DNA from: Betaproteobacteria bacterium
Lineage (GTDB): Bacteria; Pseudomonadota; Gammaproteobacteria; Burkholderiales; Ferrovaceae
DNA length: 15,643 nt
Direction of reading: 5' to 3'
Assembly (NCBI GenBank): GCA_028870615.1
Contig: JAGWPH010000145.1
Location: 1-15,643, forward strand
A program made the position numbers and the translations under genes. Position 1 is the first letter of the stretch; each line of letters begins with the position of its first letter. The notes under the pieces are model-generated. The model had not been told where the DNA came from and did not search any database. It saw only the letters and a program-made list of their open reading frames with translations. This document shows, in pieces, positions 8,800 to 15,643 of this stretch.

Positions 8800-9443
8800 G
8801 CAGAAACTCCAAAAATCCAGGGTTCACTTTGGGCACGCCGCGTCTCATAAGCCCGAATCTCATCAGCATGGCGCAAGGTCAGGCCAATTTCATCAAGCCC
8901 ATTGAGCAGGCAATATTTGTGAAACTCATTTACGGAAAACCCATACTCCGCTCCTTCCGGGGTCTTTACCGTTTGCGCAACGAGATCAATGGCAAGGCGG
9001 TAACCTGGTTGATTGGCCACCGACTGGAACAATTGATCAATGACCGGCGCAGGAAGCACAATGGGCAACAACCCGTTTTTGAAACAGTTGTTGTAAAAAA
9101 TATCCGCAAAGCTGGAAGCAATCAGAGCACAAATGCCATAGTCATCGAGCGCCCAGGGAGCATGTTCGCGACTGGAACCACAACCAAAATTTTCACGCGC
9201 CAGCAAAATCTGTGCACCCTGATAGCGGTCCTGATTGAGGACAAAATCAGGATTGAGCGGGCGCTGTGCATTGTCCCGCCCAGGTTGACCTTCATCGAGA
9301 TAGCGCCAGGCATCGAATAGATTTGGGCCAAATCCGGTACGCTGAATGGACTTGAGAAATTGCTTTGGGATGATGGCGTCGGTATCCACATTGGAGCGAT
9401 CCAGCGGAACCACCAACCCATTCAATGAGGTGAACTGCTTCAT
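8796..9443 (-). CDS. leuD: 3-Isopropylmalate dehydratase small subunit
   Basis: Swivelling-domain subunit of isopropylmalate isomerase; with LeuC it interconverts 2- and 3-isopropylmalate. The 215-residue product has the N-terminal [21 protein letters not shown], the conserved active-site loop [16 protein letters not shown], and [20 protein letters not shown]. Length is typical of the bacterial two-subunit enzyme. A GAGGA sequence nine bases before the ATG supports the start. It follows leuC by 15 bases and overlaps leuB by four. Confidence 0.98.
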   Translation of the reverse strand: MKQFTSLNGLVVPLDRSNVDTDAIIPKQFLKSIQRTGFGPNLFDAWRYLDEGQPGRDNAQRPLNPDFVLNQDRYQGAQILLARENFGCGSSREHAPWALDDYGICALIASSFADIFYNNCFKNGLLPIVLPAPVIDQLFQSVANQPGYRLAIDLVAQTVKTPEGAEYGFSVNEFHKYCLLNGLDEIGLTLRHADEIRAYETRRAQSEPWIFGVSA

Positions 9444-9458
9444 GTCAGAAGATCCTCA

Positions 9459-10865
9459 TCAATCAAGAAATGTACGGACATCAACAAAGTGCCCGGCCAC
9501 CGCGGCTGCAGCCGCCATCTGCGGGCTGACCAAATGGGTGCGCCCGCCGGCACCCTGGCGTCCTTCAAAGTTGCGGTTGGACGTTGAAGCACAACGCTCG
9601 CCGGATAAAAGACGATCATCATTCATGCCAAGGCACATTGAACATCCCGGGTTACGCCATTCGAAACCGGCAGCCACAAAAATTTTGTCCAGCCCCTCTT
9701 GCTCTGCTGCTTCCTTGACCAATCCGGATCCCGGAACGACCAGAGCCAACTTAATGTTGGGCGCCACTTTACGTCCTTTCAGGATAACCGCAGCGGCACG
9801 CAGGTCCTCCAGACGTGAATTGGTGCAGGACCCGATGAAAATCTTGTCAATGGCAATATCACTGATCGCCATGTTGGGCTGAAGATCCATGTAGCGTAAC
9901 GCCCGTTCCATGCCTTCGCGCCGGGTATCATCGGGTTCGAGTGCCGGATCCGGCACCCGGCCATTGACCACGACCACCATCTCGGGAGATGTACCCCAGG
10001 TGACCAGTGGCTCAATGGTTTCGGAATTCAAAGTCACAACCTTGTCAAACCGGACGCCTTCGTCACTATGCAAGGTACGCCAGTAGGCCACTGCAGCCTC
10101 CCACTGGCTGCCCTTCGGTGCATAAGGCCGGCCCTTGAGATAGCGGATCGTTGTGTCATCCACGGCCACCATTCCGGCACGTGCACCAGCCTCGATCGCC
10201 ATGTTGCACAGGGTCATGCGTCCTTCCATGGACAACCCGCGGATGGTAGAGCCAGCAAATTCTATGGCATGTCCCGTCCCACCTGCGGTACCGATATCAC
10301 CAATAATGGCCAACGCCACATCCTTGGCTGTTACTCCAGGCGGCAACGCCCCTTCCACGCGGACCTGCATAGTTTTGGCCTTGCGCGTAAGCAATGTCTG
10401 CGTTGCCAGGACATGTTCGACTTCGGAAGTACCAATCCCCATGGCCAATGCGGCAAAAGCACCGTGCGTACTGGTATGGGAATCGCCACAAACAACCGTC
10501 ATGCCGGGCAATGTAGCGCCCTGCTCAGGCCCGATAACATGCACGATGCCCTGACGATGGTCTCCCATGGGAAATTCGGTAATGCCATAGCGCCGACAAT
10601 TGTCGTCCAGGGTTTCCACCTGCAGCCGTGACACCGGATCAGCGATAACCGTCTGTTGTGTCGTTGGCGTATTGTGATCAGCCGTAGCCAGAATGGAGTC
10701 CCGTCGCCAAAGACCTCGACTGGCCAGGCGTAACCCTTCGAAAGCCTGGGGACTGGTCACTTCATGGACCAGATGCCGGTCAATGTAGAGCAAGGCAGTC
10801 CCATCGGGTTCTTCGCGAACCACATGCGACTGCCAGAGTTTCTCGTAGAGCGATAAAGGATTCAT
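9459..10865 (-). CDS. leuC: 3-Isopropylmalate dehydratase large subunit
   Basis: Aconitase-family [4Fe-4S] subunit of isopropylmalate isomerase, second step of leucine synthesis. The 468-residue product has three cluster cysteines at the expected places, Cys347 in [13 protein letters not shown] and Cys408 and Cys411 in [11 protein letters not shown]. It also has the substrate-binding TADHNTPT near residue 61 and [21 protein letters not shown] motif near residue 125 (here AFAAL). The length equals that of E. coli LeuC within two residues. It is the first gene of the long minus-strand block. A GAGG lies ten bases before the ATG, and a probable promoter and inverted repeat lie just upstream. As leader gene of the block its promoter could set expression of asd, trp, accD and later genes too. 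Confidence 0.98.
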   Translation of the reverse strand: MNPLSLYEKLWQSHVVREEPDGTALLYIDRHLVHEVTSPQAFEGLRLASRGLWRRDSILATADHNTPTTQQTVIADPVSRLQVETLDDNCRRYGITEFPMGDHRQGIVHVIGPEQGATLPGMTVVCGDSHTSTHGAFAALAMGIGTSEVEHVLATQTLLTRKAKTMQVRVEGALPPGVTAKDVALAIIGDIGTAGGTGHAIEFAGSTIRGLSMEGRMTLCNMAIEAGARAGMVAVDDTTIRYLKGRPYAPKGSQWEAAVAYWRTLHSDEGVRFDKVVTLNSETIEPLVTWGTSPEMVVVVNGRVPDPALEPDDTRREGMERALRYMDLQPNMAISDIAIDKIFIGSCTNSRLEDLRAAAVILKGRKVAPNIKLALVVPGSGLVKEAAEQEGLDKIFVAAGFEWRNPGCSMCLGMNDDRLLSGERCASTSNRNFEGRQGAGGRTHLVSPQMAAAAAVAGHFVDVRTFLD

Positions 10866-10869
10866 AGCG

Positions 10870-10892
10870 TTACGGCCTCAAGTAGACCGTAA
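10870..10892 (-). repeat. Inverted repeat overlapping the leuC transcription start region
   Basis: Arms TTACGG (10870-10875) and CCGTAA (10887-10892) are perfect inverted copies around an 11-base centre that adds two more symmetric pairs (C10877-G10885 and T10878-A10884). The dyad abuts the candidate -10 box and ends five bases before the leuC ATG. Its placement fits an operator for a dimeric regulator better than an RNA hairpin, because transcription predicted to start near 10886 would omit part of one arm. The regulator is unknown. Confidence 0.4.
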
Positions 10893-10901
10893 ATTATGAC
10901 A
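10893..10901 (-). promoter_or_regulatory. leuC: Candidate extended -10 promoter for leuC
   Basis: On the minus strand TGTCATAAT is a good extended -10 element (TG-N-CATAAT, five of six matches to TATAAT). The hexamer 17 bases upstream, TGTTCT at 10921-10916, is a poor -35 box, as is common with extended -10 promoters. A start near 10886 would give a leader of about 20 bases, too short for a leader peptide or attenuator. This is the only plausible promoter in the 78-base aroC-leuC gap. Confidence 0.45.
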
Positions 10902-10943
10902 TAGAGCAGTAAGCTAGAACAGATGCCTGAACCCCTAAGGCTC

Positions 10944-12044
10944 TCAGGATGGACTAGCGGGGATGCTCTTCATTGACGAAACAACGTCAGCATTCTGCGC
11001 CCGATGACGCAAGGCGTGATCAATCAACACCAATGCCAGCATGGCCTCAGCGATGGGGGTAGCGCGAATACCCACGCAGGGATCGTGCCGGCCAGTCGTT
11101 TCTACTGTCACGGGTTGCCCCGCCAGGTCCAGGGACTGGCGAGGCAAGCGAATACTGGAAGTGGGCTTGACGGCCATACTGACCAGAATGTCCTGGCCAG
11201 TGGAGATTCCCCCCAGCACTCCGCCGGACTGGTTGGAAAGAAACCCTTGGGGGGTCATTTCATCGCCATGTTCGGTGCCCTTTTGCGTAACGCTGGCAAA
11301 CCCCGCCCCGATTTCCACCCCCTTGACGGCATTGATGCTCATCATGGCATAGGCGATTTCGGCATCCAGCCGGTCGTACACGGGTTCGCCCCAACCCACG
11401 GGAACGCCACTTGCCACCACGTTGACCCGCGCCCCGATGGAATCTCCTGATTTACGCAGGGCATCCATATAGGCTTCCAGTTCAGGAACCAGCGTTGCAT
11501 CTGCTGAAAAAAAAGGATTGGCATTAACCGCAGCCCAATCCCGGAAGGGAATGATGTGGGGCCCCAATTGAGCCAGATACCCTCGAATGCTGACACCATA
11601 GCGCTGGTGCAACCATTTCTTGGCGATGGCTCCGGCCGCAACCCGCACTGCTGTTTCTCGGGCTGAAGCTCGTCCGCCGCCACGAAAATCCCGTATCCCA
11701 TACTTTTGCAGGTAGGTATAGTCCGCATGCCCGGGGCGAAACACCTGAACAATCTTGTTGTAATCCTGGGGGCGCTGATCTTCATTGCGAATCAGCAACC
11801 CGATGGGTGTTCCGGTCGTCCGCCCTTCAAATACTCCGGAAAGAATTTCGACCCGATCGGACTCCCTGCGTTGTGTAACGTGGCGCGAAGTGCCGGGCTT
11901 GCGTCGATTCAACTCATGCTGAATATCAGCTTCAGAGAGTTCCAGCCCGGGCGGACAGCCATCCACGACACAACCCAGAGCCGGGCCGTGACTTTCGCCA
12001 AAGGATGTGACGCAAAATAACCGACCCAAGGTATTGCCGGACAT
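10944..12044 (-). CDS. aroC: Chorismate synthase
   Basis: Removes phosphate from EPSP to make chorismate, the last shikimate-pathway step and precursor of tryptophan; needs reduced FMN. The 366-residue product has all family signatures. These are [19 protein letters not shown] at the N-terminus (His19), [11 protein letters not shown] with the FMN/substrate His106, [23 protein letters not shown], and [19 protein letters not shown] near the C-terminus. Length is normal for the bacterial enzyme. The start is fixed by [10 protein letters not shown], though the ribosome binding site is weak. It is divergent from maeB. The 78-base gap to leuC has no convincing terminator, so readthrough into leuC is possible. 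Codons for NPFFSA include a run of eight T on the coding strand (11507-11514). Confidence 0.98.
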   Translation of the reverse strand: MSGNTLGRLFCVTSFGESHGPALGCVVDGCPPGLELSEADIQHELNRRKPGTSRHVTQRRESDRVEILSGVFEGRTTGTPIGLLIRNEDQRPQDYNKIVQVFRPGHADYTYLQKYGIRDFRGGGRASARETAVRVAAGAIAKKWLHQRYGVSIRGYLAQLGPHIIPFRDWAAVNANPFFSADATLVPELEAYMDALRKSGDSIGARVNVVASGVPVGWGEPVYDRLDAEIAYAMMSINAVKGVEIGAGFASVTQKGTEHGDEMTPQGFLSNQSGGVLGGISTGQDILVSMAVKPTSSIRLPRQSLDLAGQPVTVETTGRHDPCVGIRATPIAEAMLALVLIDHALRHRAQNADVVSSMKSIPASPS

Positions 12045-12128
12045 GCAGGAGAGCCTCGCCTAATCGACCGCCAGAGTTTAACATAGCACTTTGGGCAGTA
12101 TTAGGCCTACCTTGTAATTGGGGATACA

Positions 12129-12146
12129 TCGGCAATCTTTTGCCGA
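12129..12146 (+). repeat. Perfect hairpin/dyad before the maeB ribosome binding site
   Basis: TCGGCAA-TCTT-TTGCCGA is a perfect seven-pair stem with a four-base loop. It ends two bases before the GAGAGGA ribosome binding site of maeB. No T-run follows on either strand, so it is not an intrinsic terminator. It could be an operator read as DNA or a leader hairpin that affects maeB mRNA stability or ribosome access. Confidence 0.5.
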
Positions 12147-12148
12147 CA

Positions 12149-12155
12149 GAGAGGA
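12149..12155 (+). promoter_or_regulatory. Ribosome binding site that selects the maeB ATG
   Basis: GAGAGGA lies four bases before ATG at 12160. It decides for this ATG over the upstream in-frame TTG at 12118, which has no ribosome binding site and would place the hairpin inside the coding region. Confidence 0.7.
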
Positions 12156-12159
12156 TTTC

Positions 12160-14427
12160 ATGCTGGACGATCTGCGCAAGAATGCATTGGATTATCACCG
12201 CTACCCCACTCCAGGAAAAATCGAAATCAGTGCGACCAAACCATTGACCACCCAGGCTGACCTGGGGTTGGCCTATACGCCTGGAGTCGCTGCTGCCTGT
12301 GAGGCCATTCAAGCGAACCCGGAAGAGGCCCGGTTCCTGACCGGGCGTGCCAACCTGGTGGGAGTCGTCACCAATGGGACTGCAGTGCTGGGTCTAGGTG
12401 CCATCGGCCCCCTCGCCGCAAAGCCGGTCATGGAAGGCAAAGTCGTCCTGTTCAAGAAATTTGCCGGGATAGACTGTTTTGACATCGAACTCAACGAAAA
12501 TAATGTGGATAGACTAGTCGATGCGATTGCTGCGCTGGAACCCACTTTTGGCGGCATTAATCTGGAAGACATCAAGGCTCCGGAATGTTTTGAAGTGGAA
12601 CGCCGCCTGCGTGAGCGCCTCAAGATTCCCGTGTTTCATGACGACCAGCATGGTACGGCGATCATTGTCGCAGCAGCCATCCTGAATGGACTTGCCGTAG
12701 TTGGAAAAGACATCCGCAACGTCCGTTTGGTCACTTCGGGTGCAGGTGCCGCAGCCTTGTCCTGCCTCGACATGCTGGTGGCTCTGGGAATGCCCCGTGA
12801 ACATATCTTCGTCACTGACCTGGCTGGCGTGGCGTATACAGGTCGTAAAGAACTGATGGACCCTAACAAGGCCCGTTACTGCCAGGATACCCAGGCACGC
12901 ACCCTGGCCGATATCATTCCCGGCGCGGACGTCTTTCTGGGCCTCTCTGCAGGAGGCGTACTGAAACAGGACATGGTGCGCGCCATGGCCAATGACCCTC
13001 TCATCCTGGCATTGGCAAATCCCGAGCCAGAAATCTTGCCGGAACTTGTACGTGCGGTACGTAGCGACGCCATCATTGCCACCGGACGCTCGGACTATCC
13101 CAATCAGGTCAACAATGTACTGTGTTTCCCCTTCATTTTCCGGGGAGCGTTGGATGTGGGCGCAATCACAATCAATGAGCCCATGAAAATTGCGGCCGTG
13201 CTTGCCATCGCTGATCTCTCCCGAGCTGAGCAATCCGATATCGTGGCGGAGGCCTATGGCAGTCAACCTATGGCCTTTGGCCCGGAGTACCTGATTCCGA
13301 AACCCTTTGATCCGCGTCTGATTGTCAAAATTGCTTCTGCTGTTGCGCAAGCCGCCATGGATAGCGGCGTGGCCACACATCCCATTCAGGATATGGAGGC
13401 TTATCGCGATCGGCTCAATCAGTTTGTCTACCACTCCGGACTGGTCATGCGTCCAGTATTTGCGCGCGCCAAAGCCTCCCCGCGTCGTATCGTGTTTGCG
13501 GAGGGTGAGGACGAACGGGTGCTGCAGGCTGTGCAAACGGTTTGTGACGAGCATCTCGCCAAACCCATTCTGATTGGCCGTCCTGAAGTCATTGAGATGA
13601 GGATCCAGCGATTGGGTCTGCGCATTAAAGCGGGACAAGAATTCGAAATGGTCAACGTCAACTCTGACCCGCGCTATCGCGAATACTGGCAGCTTTACCT
13701 TCAGATCATGGAACGTCACGGTGTGACGCCCCAACTGGCAAAACACGAGGTCTATCGGGAGCCCACGTTAACCTCGGCACTCATGGTCAAGCGCGGTGAA
13801 GCAGACGGTATGATTTGTGGCTGTATCGGACGCTACGCGGCCCATTTGCACTACGTAAAAAATATACTCGGCCTGAAACCTGAAATTTCCTGTCCAGCGG
13901 CAATGAATATGTTGCTCAACCCCAAAGGGACTTTTTTCGTTTGTGACACCTACGTTAATCCTGACCCCTCTGCCGAACAGATGGCCGAAATCGTTGCCAT
14001 GGCAGCAGAAGAAGTTCAGCGATTTGGCATCGTGCCACGAGTGGCGTTGCTCTCCCATTCCTCTTTTGGCAGTTCAAATTCACCCTCATCGCTTAAGATG
14101 CGCAAAGCGCTTGAATTGATCCAGCAACGCCTGCCAAAACTGGAAATTGATGGTGAGATGCATGCCGACGCCGCCATTTCGGACGAGATTCGACAACGGG
14201 TCATGCCGGGTTCGCGACTCGGGGGGCGCGCCAATCTCTTGGTCATGCCAACGCTGGATGCGGCCAACATTTCATATAATCTGGTGCGTGTTATCGGCGA
14301 CAATGTAACGGTTGGGCCCATTCTGCTGGGAATCAATGCCGCGGCGCATATCCTCACACCCACTGCCACTGTCCGGCGCATTATCAATATGACTGCGTTG
14401 ACTGTGGTGGACGCTCAACATCGCTGA
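12160..14427 (+). CDS. maeB: NADP-dependent malic enzyme, MaeB type (malic enzyme-phosphotransacetylase hybrid)
   Basis: Decarboxylates malate to pyruvate with NADP+, linking the TCA cycle to pyruvate, acetyl-CoA and NADPH supply. The 755-residue product has three parts in the usual MaeB order. The malic domain has Tyr39 in [13 protein letters not shown], Lys94 in [11 protein letters not shown], and metal ligands Glu136 and Asp137 ([11 protein letters not shown]) and Asp161/Asp162 (FHDDQHGTA). The NAD(P)-binding domain has GAGAAA at 194-199. The phosphotransacetylase-like domain, from about 430, has [30 protein letters not shown] and [18 protein letters not shown]. In this family the C-terminal domain is regulatory (acetyl-CoA sensing) and not an active transferase. 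Length matches E. coli MaeB. ldcA follows after six bases. Confidence 0.97.
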   Translation: MLDDLRKNALDYHRYPTPGKIEISATKPLTTQADLGLAYTPGVAAACEAIQANPEEARFLTGRANLVGVVTNGTAVLGLGAIGPLAAKPVMEGKVVLFKKFAGIDCFDIELNENNVDRLVDAIAALEPTFGGINLEDIKAPECFEVERRLRERLKIPVFHDDQHGTAIIVAAAILNGLAVVGKDIRNVRLVTSGAGAAALSCLDMLVALGMPREHIFVTDLAGVAYTGRKELMDPNKARYCQDTQARTLADIIPGADVFLGLSAGGVLKQDMVRAMANDPLILALANPEPEILPELVRAVRSDAIIATGRSDYPNQVNNVLCFPFIFRGALDVGAITINEPMKIAAVLAIADLSRAEQSDIVAEAYGSQPMAFGPEYLIPKPFDPRLIVKIASAVAQAAMDSGVATHPIQDMEAYRDRLNQFVYHSGLVMRPVFARAKASPRRIVFAEGEDERVLQAVQTVCDEHLAKPILIGRPEVIEMRIQRLGLRIKAGQEFEMVNVNSDPRYREYWQLYLQIMERHGVTPQLAKHEVYREPTLTSALMVKRGEADGMICGCIGRYAAHLHYVKNILGLKPEISCPAAMNMLLNPKGTFFVCDTYVNPDPSAEQMAEIVAMAAEEVQRFGIVPRVALLSHSSFGSSNSPSSLKMRKALELIQQRLPKLEIDGEMHADAAISDEIRQRVMPGSRLGGRANLLVMPTLDAANISYNLVRVIGDNVTVGPILLGINAAAHILTPTATVRRIINMTALTVVDAQHR

Positions 14428-14433
14428 CATCCC

Positions 14434-15408
14434 ATGGCCGATCATCTGCCTCGCAGACTGCAGCCCGGTGCAACCATCGGCATCTGCGCGCCTTCCGGTT
14501 TCATCACCGAACCGGGCTCTCTGGAAATTGCCATTCTGTATCTCACCGAACGTGGCTACCGAGTCATACCAGCACCGCACGCCAAGGATCGATGGGAATA
14601 TTTTGCAGGAACCGATTTCGATCGTCTGAATGACTTCAATGCCTTCATCCGCGATCCCAAGATTGACGTAATCATGGCTGCTCGCGGTGGTTACGGCATC
14701 ACCCGCCTGTTGCCTGGCCTGGATTTTGAGGCCATTGCCCAATCGGGAAAAACTATTGTGGGGTTCAGCGATCTCACCGCACTCCATCTTGCCCTACTGG
14801 CTCAAACAGGCATGGTCACTTTTGCGGGACCGATGGCCTGCCCAGATTTTGGGCACCATAACCGCAGCTCACTGCACGCCGTGCACTTTGAACAAATGCT
14901 TCAATCCGCCACGCATCGCTCCCCCCCGGTGAAAATGCCTTTTTCGGCTTCAGATGGTGAGGCCGGCCACCTGCTTCGTTCCCAGGTAGGGTCCGGTATT
15001 GAAGGTACCCTCTGGGGCGGGAACCTGTCCCTCGTCGCGCACCTGGCGGGTACGCCCTATATGCCCTACATCGAGGATGGCATCCTGTTTTTGGAAGAAG
15101 TTAATGAAGAACCTTATAAAATCGAACGGATGCTCATGCAGTTGCACCACGCCGGCATTCTGCAAAAACAGCGTGCCATTCTGCTGGGACAGTTCAATCG
15201 TTGTGAGCCCACCGCTGCTTCAGCAGCGCCCTATACGCTCAAGAGCGTCGTGGATTTTTTGAAGGGCTGGATTCAGGCGCCAGTGTTGCAAAATATGCCC
15301 TTCGGTCATGTCCGCGATAAAATCACCCTGCCTGTAGGTGGCCATGCGCTGATCACGTTGCTGGACGAACGACACTATCAGGTAACTTTCAGCCGGTACA
15401 ATTCCTGA
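14434..15408 (+). CDS. ldcA: LD-carboxypeptidase, peptidase family S66 (LdcA/MccF)
   Basis: Cytoplasmic serine peptidase that removes the terminal D-Ala from murein tetrapeptides during cell wall recycling; MccF relatives cleave microcin C7-like compounds. The 324-residue product has the N-terminal IGICAPSGFI, AARGGYGITRLLPGLDF, the nucleophile Ser112 in VGFSDLTALHLAL, the Glu222 region in FLEEVNEEPYKIERML, and His292 in PFGHVRDKITLPVG. These agree in order and spacing with the Ser-Glu-His triad of S66. There is no signal peptide, as expected. Recycling LdcA is favoured over immunity MccF because there is no microcin gene nearby, but sequence alone does not settle the substrate. The gene starts six bases after maeB without a clear ribosome binding site and ends facing the 5S rRNA gene. 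Confidence 0.93.
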   Translation: MADHLPRRLQPGATIGICAPSGFITEPGSLEIAILYLTERGYRVIPAPHAKDRWEYFAGTDFDRLNDFNAFIRDPKIDVIMAARGGYGITRLLPGLDFEAIAQSGKTIVGFSDLTALHLALLAQTGMVTFAGPMACPDFGHHNRSSLHAVHFEQMLQSATHRSPPVKMPFSASDGEAGHLLRSQVGSGIEGTLWGGNLSLVAHLAGTPYMPYIEDGILFLEEVNEEPYKIERMLMQLHHAGILQKQRAILLGQFNRCEPTAASAAPYTLKSVVDFLKGWIQAPVLQNMPFGHVRDKITLPVGGHALITLLDERHYQVTFSRYNS

Positions 15409-15429
15409 AGCGTCGATCGGCGGGTCCAT

Positions 15430-15471
15430 AAAAGCCCAAGCCCCCATGCGGGTACGCACAGGGGCTTGGGT
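15430..15471 (-). terminator. Probable intrinsic terminator of the rRNA operon
   Basis: A ten-pair stem, CCCAAGCCCC (15435-15444) with GGGGCTTGGG (15461-15470), encloses an inner TGCG/CGCA stem with a GGTA loop. On the minus strand the stem is followed by CTTTTATGG, a short T-run, so it terminates transcription leaving the 5S gene. On the plus strand no T-run follows, so for ldcA it could only act as a 3' protective hairpin. Confidence 0.8.
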
Positions 15472-15472
15472 C

Positions 15473-15490
15473 GGCCTCGGTAAAGAGGCC
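15473..15490 (-). terminator. First hairpin after 5S rRNA
   Basis: GGCCTC (15473-15478) pairs with GAGGCC (15485-15490) around a six-base loop, nine bases past the 5S 3' end and directly before the larger terminator. There is no T-run, so it is more likely a 3' processing or stability hairpin, or the first part of a tandem terminator. Confidence 0.5.
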
Positions 15491-15499
15491 CGGTTGGGA

Positions 15500-15614
15500 G
15501 TCTGGCGGTGACCTACTTTCGCATGGGTAATCCACACTATCATCGGCGCAATCTCGTTTCACGGCCCTGTTCGGGATGGGAAGGGGTGGGTCCAAGACGC
15601 TATGGCCGCCAAAC
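15500..15614 (-). rRNA. rrf: 5S ribosomal RNA
   Basis: About 115 bases on the minus strand match 5S rRNA: GGCGGCCATAGCG at the 5' side, GGACCCACCCC, CCATCCCGAAC, GTGAAACG, GCGCCGATGATAGTGTGG, CCCATGCGAAAGTAGG and CCGCCAGAC at the 3' side. Ends were set by helix I, where the 5' GTTTGGCGG pairs with the 3' CCGCCAGAC over nine pairs including one G-U; each end may be off by one to three bases. It is the last gene of an rRNA operon whose 23S gene would lie beyond the right edge. Confidence 0.95.
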
Positions 15615-15643
15615 AAAAGGCTTCGGTTGGCACTCCGGGAAGA
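15615..15643 (-). other. Start of the 23S-5S spacer
   Basis: The last 29 bases lie upstream of 5S on the minus strand. They contain no recognisable 23S 3' end or tRNA, and so are taken as internal rRNA operon spacer. Confidence 0.5.

Larger units (their letters stand above)
12045..12159. promoter_or_regulatory. Divergent aroC / maeB intergenic region
   Basis: These 115 bases must hold the promoters of both aroC (minus) and maeB (plus). On the minus strand TG-T-TAAACT (centred near 12080) is a weak extended -10 candidate for aroC. On the plus strand I see no convincing -35/-10 pair. The clearest structure is the hairpin at 12129-12146, listed separately. Confidence 0.4.

Noticed and set aside
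8577..9320. A 247-residue open frame on the plus strand
   Set aside because: Antisense to leuB and leuD, both intact with all motifs; its composition is that of a shadow frame.
10068..10631. A 187-residue open frame on the plus strand
   Set aside because: Antisense to the intact leuC; rich in His, Cys and Arg, with no family resemblance.
10927..10949. CCTGA...TCAGG hairpin after aroC as a terminator
   Set aside because: The stem has only five pairs with a poorly paired centre, overlaps the aroC stop, and no T-run follows.
12118..12159. Upstream in-frame TTG start for maeB
   Set aside because: It has no ribosome binding site and adds a non-conserved extension over the hairpin. ATG at 12160 has GAGAGGA and gives the usual MaeB N-terminus.
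12514..13746. A 410-residue open frame on the minus strand
   Set aside because: It lies wholly antisense to maeB, whose domains and catalytic residues are complete. The product is rich in His, Arg and Gln, has no recognisable family, and no promoter or ribosome binding site is evident.
1..15643. Mobile elements, phage genes, CRISPR repeats, tRNAs or a novel defence system
   Set aside because: Every stretch above about 120 bases belongs to a recognised housekeeping gene or to 5S rRNA. No direct repeats, transposase motifs, tRNA-like structures or unknown gene clusters were seen.

Overview
This is an ordinary, densely packed housekeeping region of a proteobacterial chromosome. I found no phage, transposon, CRISPR array, toxin or defence gene, and no clearly new system. 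The order leuC-leuD-leuB-asd-fimV-truA-trpF-trpB-trpA-accD-(folC absent)-SPOR-cvpA-purF is the arrangement I know from betaproteobacteria. Pseudomonads have a similar cluster but usually keep trpBA elsewhere. G+C looks to be in the mid-50s by eye. I infer a betaproteobacterium, perhaps a Nitrosomonadales- or Ferrovum-like lineage; the class is fairly well supported by gene order, the family is a guess.

Right-to-left block (positions 10865 down to 1, minus strand): thirteen genes run from leuC to a purF cut by the window edge. Gaps are from 3 to about 75 bases, and there are several 4-base ATGA overlaps (leuD/leuB, fimV-like/truA, SPOR/cvpA) plus a 23-base trpF/trpB overlap. The products are the leucine enzymes LeuC, LeuD and LeuB, aspartate-semialdehyde dehydrogenase, a very short FimV-like membrane protein, tRNA pseudouridine synthase TruA, the last tryptophan enzymes TrpF, TrpB and TrpA, the acetyl-CoA carboxylase beta subunit AccD, a DedD-like SPOR protein, CvpA and PurF. 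A likely extended -10 promoter with an adjacent inverted repeat lies just before leuC and may drive much of the block. Its position suggests coordinated branched-chain amino acid, tryptophan, fatty acid and purine synthesis.

Middle: aroC (chorismate synthase, 10944-12044, minus) feeds the aromatic pathway that ends in TrpF/B/A. It is divergent from maeB across 115 bases that hold a perfect hairpin/dyad just before the maeB ribosome binding site.

Right-hand block (plus strand): maeB (malic enzyme fused to a phosphotransacetylase-like domain) and ldcA (LD-carboxypeptidase for murein recycling), 6 bases apart. They converge on the end of an rRNA operon: a 5S rRNA gene on the minus strand (15500-15614) followed by two hairpins, the second with a T-run typical of an rrn terminator.

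The points most worth a second look are the miniature FimV, the missing folC, the dyads before leuC and maeB, and a nine-base G/C homopolymer inside cvpA.
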